From Halocaridina rubra (Eukaryota; Arthropoda; Malacostraca; Decapoda; Atyidae), in assembly GCA_037179515.1 (NCBI GenBank), contig JAXCGZ010022674.1:1-64000 (forward strand): a stretch of DNA of 64,000 bases, read 5' to 3'. Under the pieces are notes generated by a model. The model worked only from the letters and a program-made list of their open reading frames with translations, had not been told where the DNA came from and made no database searches. This document shows, piece by piece, positions 1-48,271 of the stretch (position 1 is the first letter of the stretch; each line of letters opens with the position of its first letter). The translations under genes and the position numbers were made by a program.

Positions 1-109
1 CTTTCTACAAACATTGTAATAAAATATCTGTGCCCTCGACCAACCGTTACCCCTCAAGATTTGTTACAAGTTTCAGATTCTGGCTTCAGCATGACGGACT
101 GGCTTCAGC

Positions 110-235
110 ATGACGGAAGTCATACGACATTTCTGCCTTGTCCTTAACTGCTACTTTTTCTTCTTAATATTTTTTGGATCTCATGTTTGTTTGATGAGGG
201 GAATTTTCCGTTGCCTGTCCCGGTGTCAGTTATAA
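110..235 (+). mobile_element. 3' tail fragment of retrotransposon B
   Basis: The stretch reads like the 3' end of the retrotransposon B family (compare 28640-28830 and 34380-34520). It has a T-rich segment, then TTTGATGAGGGG, then the diagnostic GCCTGTCCCGGTGTCA close to the end. No coding sequence remains. It is a 5'-truncated insertion or old fragment. Confidence 0.6.
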
Positions 236-398
236 ATAAGAGTGTATATAAATGACTGTTAAAGAATAAGTATAATAAGAGACTGCCTCAGATGCAGTAA
301 ATTATATAATCTTAAGTGTTACGTGTTTTTTAAAGTCATGAGAATAAGTCTTGCAGAAATAACACCATTTATGATAATAAAAACAAAAGCAATGGAAA

Positions 399-563
<165 letters not shown>

Positions 564-634
564 CGCCACCAATTTACGAACGAGTTATATTCCAAACAGC
601 AGTTTGTATCCTGAATTATTCATTAGTTGATATT

Positions 635-636
<2 letters not shown>

Positions 637-719
<83 letters not shown>
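637..719. repeat. (AT)n-(AC)n microsatellite at the 5' junction of retrotransposon A copy 1
   Basis: An AT tract runs into about 16 bp of AC, which abuts the truncated 5' end of a retrotransposon. The AC tract resumes on the far side of that element at 1467, so the element lies inside an AC array. Confidence 0.93.
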
Positions 720-1465
720 TGAGAATGGGTAATGAGAATGGGTACAAGTGCAAGAAGGCCCAAGCTTGACTACTCGGTGGCTGGAGTACAACTTCAAGAG
801 ACAGAAAATGAGAGAGATCTCGGAGTAAACATACTGGCAGATTTGTCTCCAGAAATACATATAAATGGCGTAGTAAGGGCAGCATATGCATTCTTATCAA
901 ATGTAAGGGTAGCCTTCAGGCACATGGACAAGGAAATGTTCAGAAATATTTATGTAACCTATGTGAGGCCAAAACTCGAATATGCAGCCCCCTTTTGGAA
1001 TCCGCACTTGAAAAAGCACATAGCTAAGTTTGAAAAAGTTCAAAGACATGCCACGAAACTGGTGCCAGAAATACGCAATCTCGGTTATGATGAGAGGCTG
1101 AGGGAATTAGACTTGCCATCACTCGAAGCTAGAAGAGTAAGGGGGGATATGGTGACAGTCTTTAAATTCCTTCATGGTTATGATAGAGTGGATAGGGATC
1201 GATATTTCGATATGGCTGGCTCTAGAACTAGAGGTCATAGTTTGAAGCTTCGTAAGAAAACTTGTTTGCAGGATGTAAGGAAATACTTTTTCAGTGTAAG
1301 AGTAGTTGATAATTGGAATTCGCTAAGCGAGGAGGTAGTTAATGCTATCTCAATCCATAGTTTTAAGGACAGGTACGATAAGTATCACTAAGTCTAAAAA
1401 TGGAACCGATGAGGAGACGGGAAGATACGAGTTTTGGACTCTTTCCCGTAAACACAATTAGGTAA

Positions 1466-1466
<1 letters not shown>
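720..1466 (+). mobile_element. Retrotransposon A copy 1: 5'-truncated CR1/L2-like LINE
   Basis: An open frame at 732-1391 (219 aa) carries the C-terminal third of a non-LTR reverse transcriptase, downstream of the catalytic palm. It has the conserved thumb and C-terminal strings YVRPKLEYAAPFWNP, YDERLRELDLPSLEARR and SRTRGHSLKLRKK, and ends in RYDKYH. It is followed by a short 3'UTR ending in CACAATTAGGTAATCA. The 5' junction carries a direct microduplication of about 13 bp (ATGAGAATGGGTA twice). Both flanks are AC microsatellite. Having no catalytic motifs, it is a dead fragment. Confidence 0.9.

Positions 1467-1518
<52 letters not shown>
1467..1518. repeat. (CA)n microsatellite abutting the LINE 3' end
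   Basis: A pure CA tract follows GGTAATCA, the terminal motif of retrotransposon A, with no spacer. Confidence 0.95.
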
Positions 1519-1522
<4 letters not shown>

Positions 1523-1680
1523 AGCATTCCTACATCATATACGTAACATAATAAAGTTGTGTTAGAGCATAATGCATATGTTCCCTTATCCTAAAGACAC
1601 ATGATGCAAGTTTGCATGCTTCTTGAAACATTGCAACGATCTATAACTTGCTGCATATTAATAGGAGACTGCATAGGCAC

Positions 1681-1683
<3 letters not shown>

Positions 1684-1738
<55 letters not shown>
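1684..1738. repeat. (AT)n microsatellite
   Basis: Uninterrupted AT dinucleotide tract. Confidence 0.95.
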
Positions 1739-1739
<1 letters not shown>

Positions 1740-1919
1740 CTAATATTGAAACATGGCAGAAGTCGACTATATAGTGTCCATTTTAAATAAAATCCTCTAT
1801 ATATAGAATAATGGTTGTGAAATATATGTTGTCCATCCGCTTTTCCTTAACAAACATGAGAGTTGTCATATTCTTTATTTCCTGTCCATTACGAAATCCA
1901 TCACCGTATGTAATAGGAT

Positions 1920-2270
1920 TTTGACACGTATAGTGTGGGAAATATGACTATATATCAGAGGGCTTTAATGCGTAAAGCAACATCATGTGGGGAAAAAGGA
2001 AGACTGAGCAGGGGGTTTTAATACGTGTAGGCATCGGGAGTCGGCGCCGGGGAACGGTGCCTGGTAAAAGTACGAAGACAAAGCCGAGGGTTTAAATACA
2101 TATAAGAACATCAAAGTAGGAAAGATGAAGACAGAGCAGAGGTCTCTCTAATGCACATAGTATATCAAATTGGAAAAAATGAAAACGAATGGGGGGGGGG
2201 TTTAAAGACGAACACACTGAATTTTAATACGTATAGTAACATGTGGGAATAGATGAAGGGAAAAAAATTA
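1920..2270. repeat. Degenerate minisatellite, units of about 50-75 bp
   Basis: The theme TTTAATACGTATAG, then AACATCA, GTGGGAAAAGATGAAGAC and AGAGCAGGGGG, recurs about five times. Unit starts are near 1920, 1963, 2024, 2086, 2148 and 2222, with heavy divergence and variable spacing. One unit carries an unrelated GC-rich insert near 2038-2065. No open frame spans it. Confidence 0.55.
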
Positions 2271-2656
2271 CTTTATCGTATCTTATTTATGGCCAGTATT
2301 CTTCTATGTAGTATTTAAATTATTATTTATTTATTTGTCATGATATACATTTATTTATTTGTGCATTTATTCAATATTGCTTTAATATCATCGTTATGAT
2401 GAAGATTCAGTGAGGTAAATAATGAAATACTTTGACGGCGTATTAAAATTTATTCTATTGTGATATAAGTATGGGAGACAAACAAAGAAATATCCATAAA
2501 TGTCAGTGTATTATTTTCTTTTCTTATTGTAGGAGAGAATAACTTTTTCAAGAGATTTCTTTTACTGATGGAATATTCACTAGGAAGAAAAATATACTTT
2601 TTGCCATTACTGAGTGTCATTTCTCATCTTTTGAGATCCTAGTATTGAGGCAAAGT

Positions 2657-3127
<471 letters not shown>

Positions 3128-3221
<94 letters not shown>
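3128..3221. repeat. (CT)n microsatellite
   Basis: CT dinucleotide tract with one CC interruption. Confidence 0.96.
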
Positions 3222-3602
3222 AAAGAGTGATTACTTTCAGTATTGGAAATATCTTCACTTGGCGAATTTCTGAAATCAACTGTTCTGAGAAATCACAACA
3301 CAATGTTTTAATTGGTAAATAGAGCTAATGTCCACCTCAAGGCAGTAATTAATCGACATAATAAGGGCGTCAGGTAATGATCAGTCATGTTAAGGATAAA
3401 ATATTCTCCATGTTAGAAAAGATTCATTGATTACAAAATGATTCCTGTGCTTTAAACACGTGGTTTTCTCGTCATGATATTTTCATGTTAAATGCCAAGT
3501 GGGTGGTTTTGAATTTCATCTCCACCCACTCGGTAGAGCATTAAGCGCCTACTCCTTCTTTGTATTATTATTATCATTATTATTATTATTATTATTATTC
3601 TG

Positions 3603-3795
3603 TAGTCGCCGTGGCTCAGTCGGTAGCGTCTCCGACTCTGAGGCGTCAGGTCGAGGGTTCGCGCCCCGCCACGGTCTGAGGTTAGCAAAGGCATGCACTC
3701 AGCGTAAGGATTACATCTGCCAAAACAAGTCCTTCGCAAGAAGGCAACCGTCCTAGCCCTTGGTTGATAAGGGAGTCCGTGACGTAAAACCGGAA

Positions 3796-3797
<2 letters not shown>
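3603..3797 (+). mobile_element. tRNA-derived SINE, copy 1
   Basis: The 5' 70 bases look like a tRNA. The first seven bases GCCGTGG can pair with CCACGGT near base 70. There is an A-box-like TGGCTCAGTCGG and a B-box-like GAGGGTTCGCGCC. It continues into a non-tRNA body (AAGTCCTTCGCAAGAAGG, CCGTCCTAGCCCTT, GGGAGTCCGTGACG) and ends ACGTAAAACCGGAAC before an ATT microsatellite. A second copy at 34676-34850 has the same layout. The long body after the tRNA part, and the second copy, argue for a SINE rather than a functional tRNA gene. Confidence 0.8.
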
Positions 3798-3852
<55 letters not shown>

Positions 3853-3925
3853 ATAATAATTATTATAATTATTATTATTATTAATATTATTATTATTATT
3901 ATTATTTCCTGTATTCATAAGAGCG

Positions 3926-4017
<92 letters not shown>

Positions 4018-4047
4018 GTGTTCCGCGTACGATGGTACCATGCCTAC

Positions 4048-4095
<48 letters not shown>

Positions 4096-4096
4096 G
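3798..4096. repeat. Compound (ATT)n / (CT)n / (ATT)n microsatellite
   Basis: ATT trinucleotides (about 3796-3906) are followed by CT dinucleotides (about 3931-4014) and ATT again (about 4047-4094). The first tract begins at the SINE 3' end and may have grown from its tail. Confidence 0.95.
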
Positions 4097-5116
4097 TGTT
4101 GTTGTTGTTAAAATTTACTGTTTAGGGACGTAAATATATCGCGTAATTACTTCATTATTTTATATATTAATATATGACTCGTATTTAAACAGAGAATGCA
4201 TCATTCACGGATTAATTTTGTCATGTTAGCTCCCGTTCGTACATTGCATATTGTGGCTTATTGCTAAATCCGTATATACTCATTACTGTATTTTTATTTT
4301 CTTTTCTTCTATTTTATATAGAATTTCTCTAGGAGTTTTTATCAGTATGTCGAGTAAATAATCGTGTAATGCAAGGGGAAAAAAAATGGTATTCAGACCA
4401 ATTTTTTCGTCATCTTCATATTTAATTCTTTATCTACATATAAAAGAATTTACATATATTATTTTTATTTATTTATCTATTTATTTATTTATTTATTTAT
4501 TTATTTCCTGAGAGTTCCATTACGGACATGTTTACCTCAATCGAAGCCAAGCCTAGTGATTTTACCACCAAAGTAGAACTGACGCTTCTAAGGGTGGTCT
4601 TGTTGAACCTTCCAAGTTGACAATGTCTATCACTCAGAGAAGTTGTTTATTACAGAAAGAAATAATATCCTACACTTTACTTATTTAGACAGTGGTTCTG
4701 GACAATGAATAAAAACACCAACCCTGATCGAAATGTCTTAGTGTTTTTTTTTCTTTCTCTTTTTTAACCTGTCGACCTCGTTATTTTGTTCATGTATCTT
4801 CTAAGAATCGAAAAACATTGTATTGAGAGAATTCCACCAATTATGTACGTCAGTTGCTGTGCTGAGGTCATGACTGTGGGTGCGATAAAGTGACTCATAT
4901 CCTGGGCAGAGTATCTAAAGAGGCTCCTTTAAATTTGATACAGTTTTGTAGTGGTTGTCTTTGTGACTTGTAGATCAGACATAGATATTAAGGATCATAG
5001 ACTCCTTTTTCTCCCGGAATATATGATTAATTAATCAGATGTTTTCCAAATAAATAGAAAGTGCAAAGGTGCATATCCACAGATCACGGAATTGGTTTCC
5101 ATGATATAAGTGTACA
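4097..5116. other. Upstream region of the membrane-protein gene
   Basis: AT-rich unique sequence with an imperfect ATTT run near 4460-4505. No coding exon or recognisable repeat element is seen. The promoter and any 5' untranslated exon of the gene starting at 5117 would lie here, but no convincing TATA/initiator pair could be assigned. Confidence 0.4.
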
Positions 5117-11382
<6,266 letters not shown>

Positions 11383-12120
11383 ATTTAATTGGCTCGGAAA
11401 ATCTAAATTACAGGATTATACTTCCGCTTTATAATTTTGTTAGTGGATAAATATGGTTTGTAGACTTGGATGAGTGTTATGTAATTCGTAGGAACTGTTC
11501 ATATTCAAGAACAGCTTAAAGCATATCCTTCATATAACAAGCATTTTATACATATTGTTTCTTCATATGGAAGTTCTTGTAATTCCAAGGAATACTGGTC
11601 CACTGTATGAAGGCCTTGCGAGTACTGCTATTTATAGTCTTTTAACTACACTTCCTTAATGAATTGCGAAGTACTTCTTTGTTATTGCATCAGTTTTCTA
11701 AATTTGAAGGACTGTATCACCTTTTGACCACAAAAAATAACTTTAGTAATATATGACCGTGATTAAAAAAAGAAAACAAATGACCCAACAGACGTAAAAT
11801 GATGCAAGCTCCTTATCGTAAGTGCGGAAAGCATTACGGTAAACTCGGTCATATGACGCAAACTGAAGATAGCCTCTAGGAGCAAAGTAAAAAATAAACA
11901 AAAACAAATATACATTAGTTTCCGGTGCAAAATTAGAAGTTTTTAAGTACTTCAAAATAACAGGTGGAGGAGGAGGTGGTCATATGATAAATTAAGCGTA
12001 AATGAATTTTCAAAATCTTTATAGATTCTCAAGGTTCAATTTCAACAACGTTGTGGTACAAATATACCAGGTTGATGAAGTTTTGGTCTCCGAAAGCTCG
12101 TAGGGAGTGTTTTATACTAC
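11383..12120. other. 3' flank of the membrane-protein gene; no gene seen
   Basis: This would include the 3'UTR. No second open frame or repeat element is recognisable. The only AATAAA candidate is at 11893, in an A-rich run. Confidence 0.4.
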
Positions 12121-12125
12121 CTATT

Positions 12126-12395
<270 letters not shown>

Positions 12396-12466
<71 letters not shown>
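12396..12466. repeat. (AT)n microsatellite
   Basis: Right flank of family G copy 1. Confidence 0.96.
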
Positions 12467-12470
<4 letters not shown>

Positions 12471-12580
12471 AACCTGTACCTCCATGGGAAAAGAATCTCT
12501 CAATGCAATTCTCAAAGGTGAAATCTGAAGCACGCTGTCTCCAAACATTGTGTAAGATGTGGATTCTTTTCTGATGCTAG

Positions 12581-12581
<1 letters not shown>

Positions 12582-12655
<74 letters not shown>

Positions 12656-12690
12656 ATTATTAATAGTATAATTATTATTATCATTATTAT
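12582..12690. repeat. (ATT)n microsatellite
   Basis: ATT trinucleotide tract, imperfect at its right end. Confidence 0.95.
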
Positions 12691-12716
12691 ATATCTTTAT
12701 TTATCCACCTATCTAT

Positions 12717-13762
<1,046 letters not shown>

Positions 13763-13773
13763 GTGTGTGTGTA

Positions 13774-13812
<39 letters not shown>
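13763..13812. repeat. (TG)n microsatellite at the 5' junction of copy 3
   Basis: Slightly interrupted TG tract (TATGTGAG) directly continuing from the truncated LINE end. Confidence 0.93.
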
Positions 13813-14044
13813 ACAAACGCATACATGCATATGTTAACCTGTGGTATAAGAATGCTTATTATTCATTGTCATAAATACTGTAATCATATCTCTTGATATG
13901 ACAGCATGATTTTATTTCATTACTATTATTATGACTTATAGTACAAGTATTCACCGAAAGCCTTATAATATTTATGGAAATTGTTGTTAATTGTTTTCCA
14001 CCTGTTGTTAAAAGACGTGCATGCATATACATTGGCCATAAGCT

Positions 14045-14130
14045 CCCTTATAAGGGAGGTTGGTAAAGTCAAAGCACGCACTTTATGGCAGAAGACCCAT
14101 TCACCTCATCTCTTGAATTAAAAGGTCACG
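14045..14130. repeat. Diverged family G fragment
   Basis: CTCCCTTATAAGGGAGG with AAGTCAAAGCACG recalls the CCCTTATAAGGG and AAGTCAAAGTATT modules of family G at 32.1 and 37.9 kb. Confidence 0.4.
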
Positions 14131-14230
14131 CCACAATTCCCCCCACAAACTGACACCACAATCTCTCCCTCCTCCACCAACATGGAAAATGAGAAGTCAC
14201 ACTCATCCCAACGGATTTGCAAATAAGAAG

Positions 14231-14332
<102 letters not shown>

Positions 14333-14334
14333 TC

Positions 14335-14465
14335 TTTGTTTTTCATCTCTTGTCCCCTCTGGTTGGGAGAAAATAATACCATCTCCGAATTCCCTTGCGT
14401 GTCAAAGTGTTTCTTTGACTTTGTCTCCCCACTTACAAGTGGTATTATGGCCGTTCAATAATGAT
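14335..14465 (+). repeat. Diverged family G copy
   Basis: Contains CCATCTCCGAATTCCCTTGC, then CAAAGTGTTTCTTTGACTTTG and CCCCACTTACAAGTGGTATT, in the same order as the family G modules. It is far more diverged than the three main copies. Confidence 0.45.
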
Positions 14466-17400
14466 GCATTTTTATAAATATTGTTGCTTTTTTTTTTAAG
14501 GGAAGAGCTTCAGGTGATTATTTATTATGCTTGCCGTAACCTGACTTGGTAAATACTGAGTGCTATTGACTTTTTCCATTTAATGATGCTCTGACTGATT
14601 TTAATAAAGGATGCACTATTCTCATAATCGTATCCCCCAGAGGCGGTTTTGGTGAAAGATGTTTAAGATCTTGTTTAGGGACTCGAACTTGGACCTGCTG
14701 GGAGCAAGGCACTATATGGATGTAGATTCAAGTAGGCATTCCCTCATGACCATACGTGTGGACACTATAATGTAAATTACAGTATAGAAGTTTAGTGTAA
14801 AACAGTTGCAGTTGATAATAATGTAGCAGCACTGTTTAATTACGACATACGTCACTAGCTCTCCCACCCACCCGCTGTTTGGTTTTAGATTAGGCTCATT
14901 ACATTGTCAGGTGTGATATCAACTCTCAGTTTCTGTGTACACATCGCATCAGTCAGTGCAAAAGAAAACTTTTTTTTTTAATCTCCTTATTAGCAAAGTC
15001 TTGTAGAGCATTTGTTACAGTCTAAGCCTTGAACTTTGTTGCTAACATGAAATATTGCATATGACCCTAAAAAATCAGGGGCGAAAATATTATTTTTAGC
15101 AGAGCGAGATATTAGCCTATAGAGCTCTTCATCGTCCAAAACCTAAGGAAGATTGGTAAAATAATGTTAAAAGTAGTCATGCATGTCTGTAATTGTTAGG
15201 GTAAAGAAGTAAAAAGCAGTATATATGTACTGCACGCTTAGGTGAATCCTTTTTCTTAATTTTCATAAAGGTTCCTTTGGCTAATTTTCATGGTTAGTGA
15301 TAAAAGATCAAGGAAATATAGAGCAATTTATGGCAAAATGAGTAAACAGTTTTCTATCTACAGTTTCCATGCTTGTATACATATTTTCCCGTGTCTCCAA
15401 GCCCTCTTTTGGTCACGCCTCACCTAAGCATCTCTCAAATCTTGCATAAAGTTTAAAGTTGTAAAATATGTAACTGAATGGAGGCTTATTCTATAACGCT
15501 TTGAACAATTTTCATTACCATACAATAAAAACAAAAATGTACCTATAATATGCAATATACCAATTTTAGCTCACCTCAAGATAAGAGAAATAAGTTAGTG
15601 AGATCTTTGTATTTGATGCCTGCTGCAAAGAGATTTTATATTAGGCTCCAATTTAGTCAAAATTAATCTGAAAATCAGTTACAGCACTAACACTAATGTC
15701 ACTTTTCTTTCAAAATTTGTTGAAATTGAATATTTTGTTTTTGTCTCATCACAAACCCATGCCATCGTTCCTTGTATTTTAAATGAAGTTTTAAGTGATC
15801 CATAGTTTTTGCATTTTCGAGAGTTCTCGGTACTGGACTGGCATATTGGATAATTCCACTAGCACTGGCTCTGTCACCCATGACAGAGTATCAGTTTGTT
15901 TTAAAATAGAATATTTTTCTTTTAAATCCCAGACCAATATTTCACTTTATTAAAGAAAAAAAAAGAAATAGTACAGCAGCATCAAGCACCTCACTTTTTT
16001 CTTTTAGCCAGTGAGTATCGTGGCCTTTGCATTGACAAGAGTTTTGTATTCTCCTTGAATATGCATAATCAACATGATCAGTTCTTCAAAAATATATGCT
16101 AAATAAGTCTTGAATGCTTTACTTCAACTATTAGGAGGCATTCCATTTCTGGCTTGTTACTTAAAATTTGCTAGGAACCTTAAATATTTCCATGAAGCTT
16201 GTGTGTGTCTGCGACAGGAGGAGTAAAATGTAGCGGTTGCATTCTGCAGACTTTAGTGAAGACTTACTTTATTGATCAAAATGGTCAATTTATATTTTTT
16301 ATACAGTTGATGTGGGCTGCATAGTAGTATTTAGTGCATTCTGGAGAGTTATTTATAAAGATAAGATCAGAATGCAGCCTGAAGGTGCTTACAGGTTTAT
16401 AAAGATAAGAGCAAAACGATTCCTGACCAAACCTGGAGGTGCAATGGTACAATCTTTACAAGCAGTTCCACTTAGAGCCACTGAACCTTCGTGTGAAGTA
16501 TAAGTTTTGCATGCTCTGCATTTTTATCTTCACAAAATTGCTTGAACAGACTCTCACATTTGGGATTAACTTAGCACTGATACATTTTGTAGTTATTTTC
16601 AGTAGAGTGAGCTTACAGGGTAGCCGCTTATACATCAAATTTGGTAAACATCTCTTAATTACAAACTGACTCTCATTAAGAGAGACAAATTTGCATTAAA
16701 AATATTGATAACATTTATAATTTTTGCAATGTTAGCATGTACTGTTCGTTGTTATAAACCAGCTAAAATAAGTTATTATTGACTCATTATCAAATTGCCC
16801 CCATTGTAATTAATGGGATGTTAGCCCTATGTAGGGAACCACAGATTTAAAGTGGTTGGATGATGCAGAAATACGAACTAGGAGCGAGAATTCACAAACT
16901 TAAATTATCTTTGGTTTATTTCACTACTTCTGAATAAGATTTAGCATATTAACCACATATTTTTTTTTATGGTTTGATATAAGGAAGATATCATTGAATG
17001 CATTATCAGTATGTGTTGTATCTGTAGAGAGAGGATAACGCTGTCTCCTATCATATTACTCTATAAATGGTTCAATTTCACTGAGTTGCCCTTCACATGT
17101 TTAGTTTAGGGTTTTTATTTCTGTATGCAATCAGTCTTTTCCATATATATTTTAAAAGAATGTTTAATACCATTAGTTGATTGCTGCAACCTGTTCTCAA
17201 TTTTTAGACCCCTGATAATTTTGAAGCATCTTAATGTGTCAAAAATAAAAACACAAACTCTCATTCTAATACATGAAGCACCAAGGGTAGGTTTTTATTG
17301 TATTACAGATAAGTAGCAAAGATTTCCCTTACTTGCTAAATATTATCCCTGCAAATAATAATAATAGCAAAATGTCACTGGCTTTGACCCATCAAAGCTA

Positions 17401-17830
17401 CATATACAACCTAGGTGAAGTAGCTCGACAAAAACTATGATTGACTACATTTTCACACATTAATGCTCTGTCCGTTATAGATTTCTTCAGCAAGGAGTTA
17501 GGACCCATTGTTCACAAAAAGAAAGAGCATAGACACTGAGGATAAATGCTCAGGGAAGACATATTATTAATCTAGAGCTCCTTCCCTTAATGTAGTCTCC
17601 ATCTATTGGACACAGAAATAGGATCTCATTCATATACGTGTGAGTTCATATTACCATTTCCAAAAATAAGGAATACAAAAATCTAAACTTGAGTGTACTC
17701 ATCACAATTATTGCATTTTACCCAAACTATTGTGTTCCTTTTCACGGTAAGGTATCTTTGCACTTGATTCTGTAAAATGTCAGTAACTGCTACTTACACT
17801 TTTCAAGCTGTATCAGAGTTTGAGCTGGAA
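14466..17830. other. 3.4 kb without a recognisable gene
   Basis: AT-rich, mostly unique sequence downstream of the G-alpha stop codon. The best open stretch is 16300-16503 on the plus strand (about 67 codons, ending CEV before TAA). It has no recognisable domain, repeat match or splice partner. Confidence 0.45.
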
Positions 17831-17952
17831 TCTAATCTTCGACAGTAGCAGCATATCTATCTGTTGAGGTAGGAAAAGCCCAAGTACAGTCCTCCAACTA
17901 ATAAAAATCTTTGACACTATCACTATATTTACCTGTTAAGGTAGAGAAGGTC

Positions 17953-40681
<22,729 letters not shown>

Positions 40682-41190
40682 ACTTGCTGCACACCTTTCA
40701 GTGTGAAAAAAAAGTCACGTAAAACTGGCTGAAAATACCATTATTTCATTATAGTAAGCTACAGACAAACCCACCAACCATCCTGTTGTCTGAAGTGGAA
40801 AGAAAACCGTCTAGAGAATAACTCTAGTCCTGAGTCATAGGGAGACTATCACTACAGGATATGACAGTTGCCAAAGCATAAATAACAATAATTATTGCAT
40901 GTGTAAGTTAACCAAACATTTGTAAATGAAGATAAAATATTTTAAAGCTAATTTATGACTGAAGAAAAAACTGTACACATGAGCAATTAAAAGAATGAAA
41001 AGAAATATTGTGTTCCTGTAACTGAATTATGCATGTTAATTTTATGACTAGTGACATTTTCTGTACGTTCCAATTTCGTATAATACGTTTAAACGAAAAA
41101 ACTACTTTTCTTCCTTACTTTTGACAAGTCATGCAAATGACTGTCTGAAAATATAATATTTTAAGTATTAAAGCATTATGCACACACACA
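40682..41190. other. Region upstream of the first visible G-alpha exon
   Basis: AT-rich. Expected to hold the acceptor and a further 5' exon or promoter of the G-alpha gene, but no in-frame start codon or clear upstream exon was found. Confidence 0.4.
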
Positions 41191-41198
41191 GACACACA

Positions 41199-42096
41199 CT
41201 TTTCTTCCTTATATATGTAAGTGACCTACCAGAGTCTGTAAATTCATTCAAGAATATGTTTGCAGATGATGCAAAGATTGTGCAAAAAGTGAGAAACGAG
41301 AACAATGGTAGAGAACTTCAAGAAGATCTAAATAGTCTGAATGAGTGGTCAGAAAAGTGGCTATTGAAATTCAGTACTTCAAAATGTAATGAGAATGGGT
41401 GCATATGCAAGAAGGCCCAAAGTAGCCTGCTCATTGGCAGGAGTTGAACTTCAAGAGACAGAAAATGAGAGAGATCTAGGAGTAAACATACTGGCAGTTT
41501 GTCTCCAGAAATGCATATAAATGGCATAGTAAGGGCATGATATGCTTTCTTAGCAAATGTAAGGGTAGCTTTCAGGCACATGGACAAGGAAATGTTCAGA
41601 AATATTTATTTAACCTATGTGAAACCAAAACTCGGATATGCAGCCCCCTTTTGGAATCTGCACCTGAAAAAAGACATGCCACGAAACTGGTGCCAGAAAT
41701 ACGGAATCTCAGTTATGATGAGAGGCTGAGGAAATTAGACTTACCATCACTCGAAGCTAATTGAATTAGGGGGATATGATGACGGTTTTTAAAATTCCTT
41801 CATGGTTATGACAGCAGTGGATAGGGATCGATATTTTGATATGGCTGGCACTAGAACTAGAGGTCATAGTTTGAAACTTCGTAAGAAAGTTTTTTTGCAG
41901 GATGTAAGGAAAGTACTTTTTTAGTGTAAGAGTAGTTGATAATTGGAATTCGTTAAGCGAGGAGGTAGTTAATGCTATCTCAATCCATAGTTTTAAGGAT
42001 AAGTATGATAAGTATCACTAAGTACAAAATGGAACCGATCAGGAGATGGGAAGATACGAGCTTTGGGCTCTTTCCCGTGAGCACAATTAGGTAATA
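41199..42096 (+). pseudogene. Retrotransposon A copy 6, degraded
   Basis: Starts in an AC-rich stretch (CACACACACAGACACACAC) at the PLLFLVYV block, then PESVNSFKNMFADDAKIV, then C-terminal pieces with frameshifts at about 41395, 41500, 41540, 41670 and 41790. Its 3'UTR ends CACAATTAGGTAAT, followed by ATCAC and CT repeat. It is older than the next two copies. Confidence 0.88.
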
Positions 42097-47515
<5,419 letters not shown>

Positions 47516-47521
<6 letters not shown>

Positions 47522-47686
47522 AGGAAGCCCATCAGAGAAACAAAACTTATAAAATAATGCTATATTTCGGATCCTAACTGGATCCCTTCTCAAGCACAAG
47601 CGTTGTGCTTGAGAAGGGATCCAGTTAGGATCCGAAATATAACATTGTTTTATAAGTTTTGTTTCACTGATGGTCTTCCTTACTAT
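47516..47686. repeat. 171-bp palindrome between AT tracts
   Basis: Arms of about 85 bp centre on 47601 (CAAGCACAA, then GCG, then TTGTGCTTG). They include AAGGGATCCAGTTAGGATCC and ATAAGTTTTGTTTC in both arms with a few mismatches. The CTTGAGAAGGGATCC...GGATCCGAAATATA style resembles terminal repeats of Penelope-like elements, but that is recall, not proof. Confidence 0.88.
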
Positions 47687-47713
47687 TTAGTGCTGTATGC
47701 TAACAGTTTGTAC

Positions 47714-47910
<197 letters not shown>

Positions 47911-47973
47911 CATAATGAAGCTATTATCTTTCGCATAAATGTGACTTGACTTCCAATTATTCTTCGGGACTGA

Positions 47974-47981
47974 TGACGTCA
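47974..47981. promoter_or_regulatory. CRE-like palindrome TGACGTCA
   Basis: A perfect 8-base CREB/ATF consensus lies 3.8 kb upstream of the SR-protein start codon and about 270 bp before a possible first exon. Single 8-mers occur by chance, so this is suggestive only. Confidence 0.3.
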
Positions 47982-48099
47982 TATGAAATGTTACTTTTTG
48001 AGACCTTTTTCGTAAAGAAAACAATATATTTTAAAAGTATTTACGTTTTTTTTTGAAAATAATTCATTGTTAGTAGCCTTCGAAATACCCAGAGAGTTA

Positions 48100-48271
48100 A
48101 AGTGTTTAGAAAATTGCGAAAAGAACCACTGAATATGTTTTCCGCAGCATGGTGCAAATTTTAATCAATGAAGACCGGCAGAGGGCGGCAGAAGAGCCGT
48201 GCGGAGTCGTAGAGAAAGTTTCGGGTGGTGTCAATGAGCTCAATTTTTGTGGTTGTGGCTCGCTGTTGTAA
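48100..48271 (+). other. Possible 5' untranslated exon of the SR-protein gene
   Basis: The coding exon at 51769 starts with an acceptor 14 bases before the ATG, so an upstream non-coding exon must exist. GGCTCGCTGTT|GTAAGTA at 48270/48271 is a strong donor. It is preceded by locally GC-richer sequence (GGCAGAGGGCGGCAGAAGAG) unlike the surroundings. This is inference from one splice signal and base composition. Confidence 0.35.

Noticed and set aside
3603..3676. A functional tRNA gene
   Set aside because: The acceptor stem pairs and A/B-like boxes exist, but the anticodon arm does not pair well. The sequence continues into a conserved non-tRNA body shared with a second copy, so it is a SINE head.
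16300..16503. Possible small exon (about 67 codons)
   Set aside because: It has neither a recognisable domain nor convincing splice or start context. Left in the unannotated region note.
47970..47993. Hammerhead ribozyme core (CTGATGA followed by GAAA)
   Set aside because: The bases between the two core motifs cannot form a stem II, and flanking stems I and III are not apparent. The TGACGTCA inside is better read as a CRE-like site.
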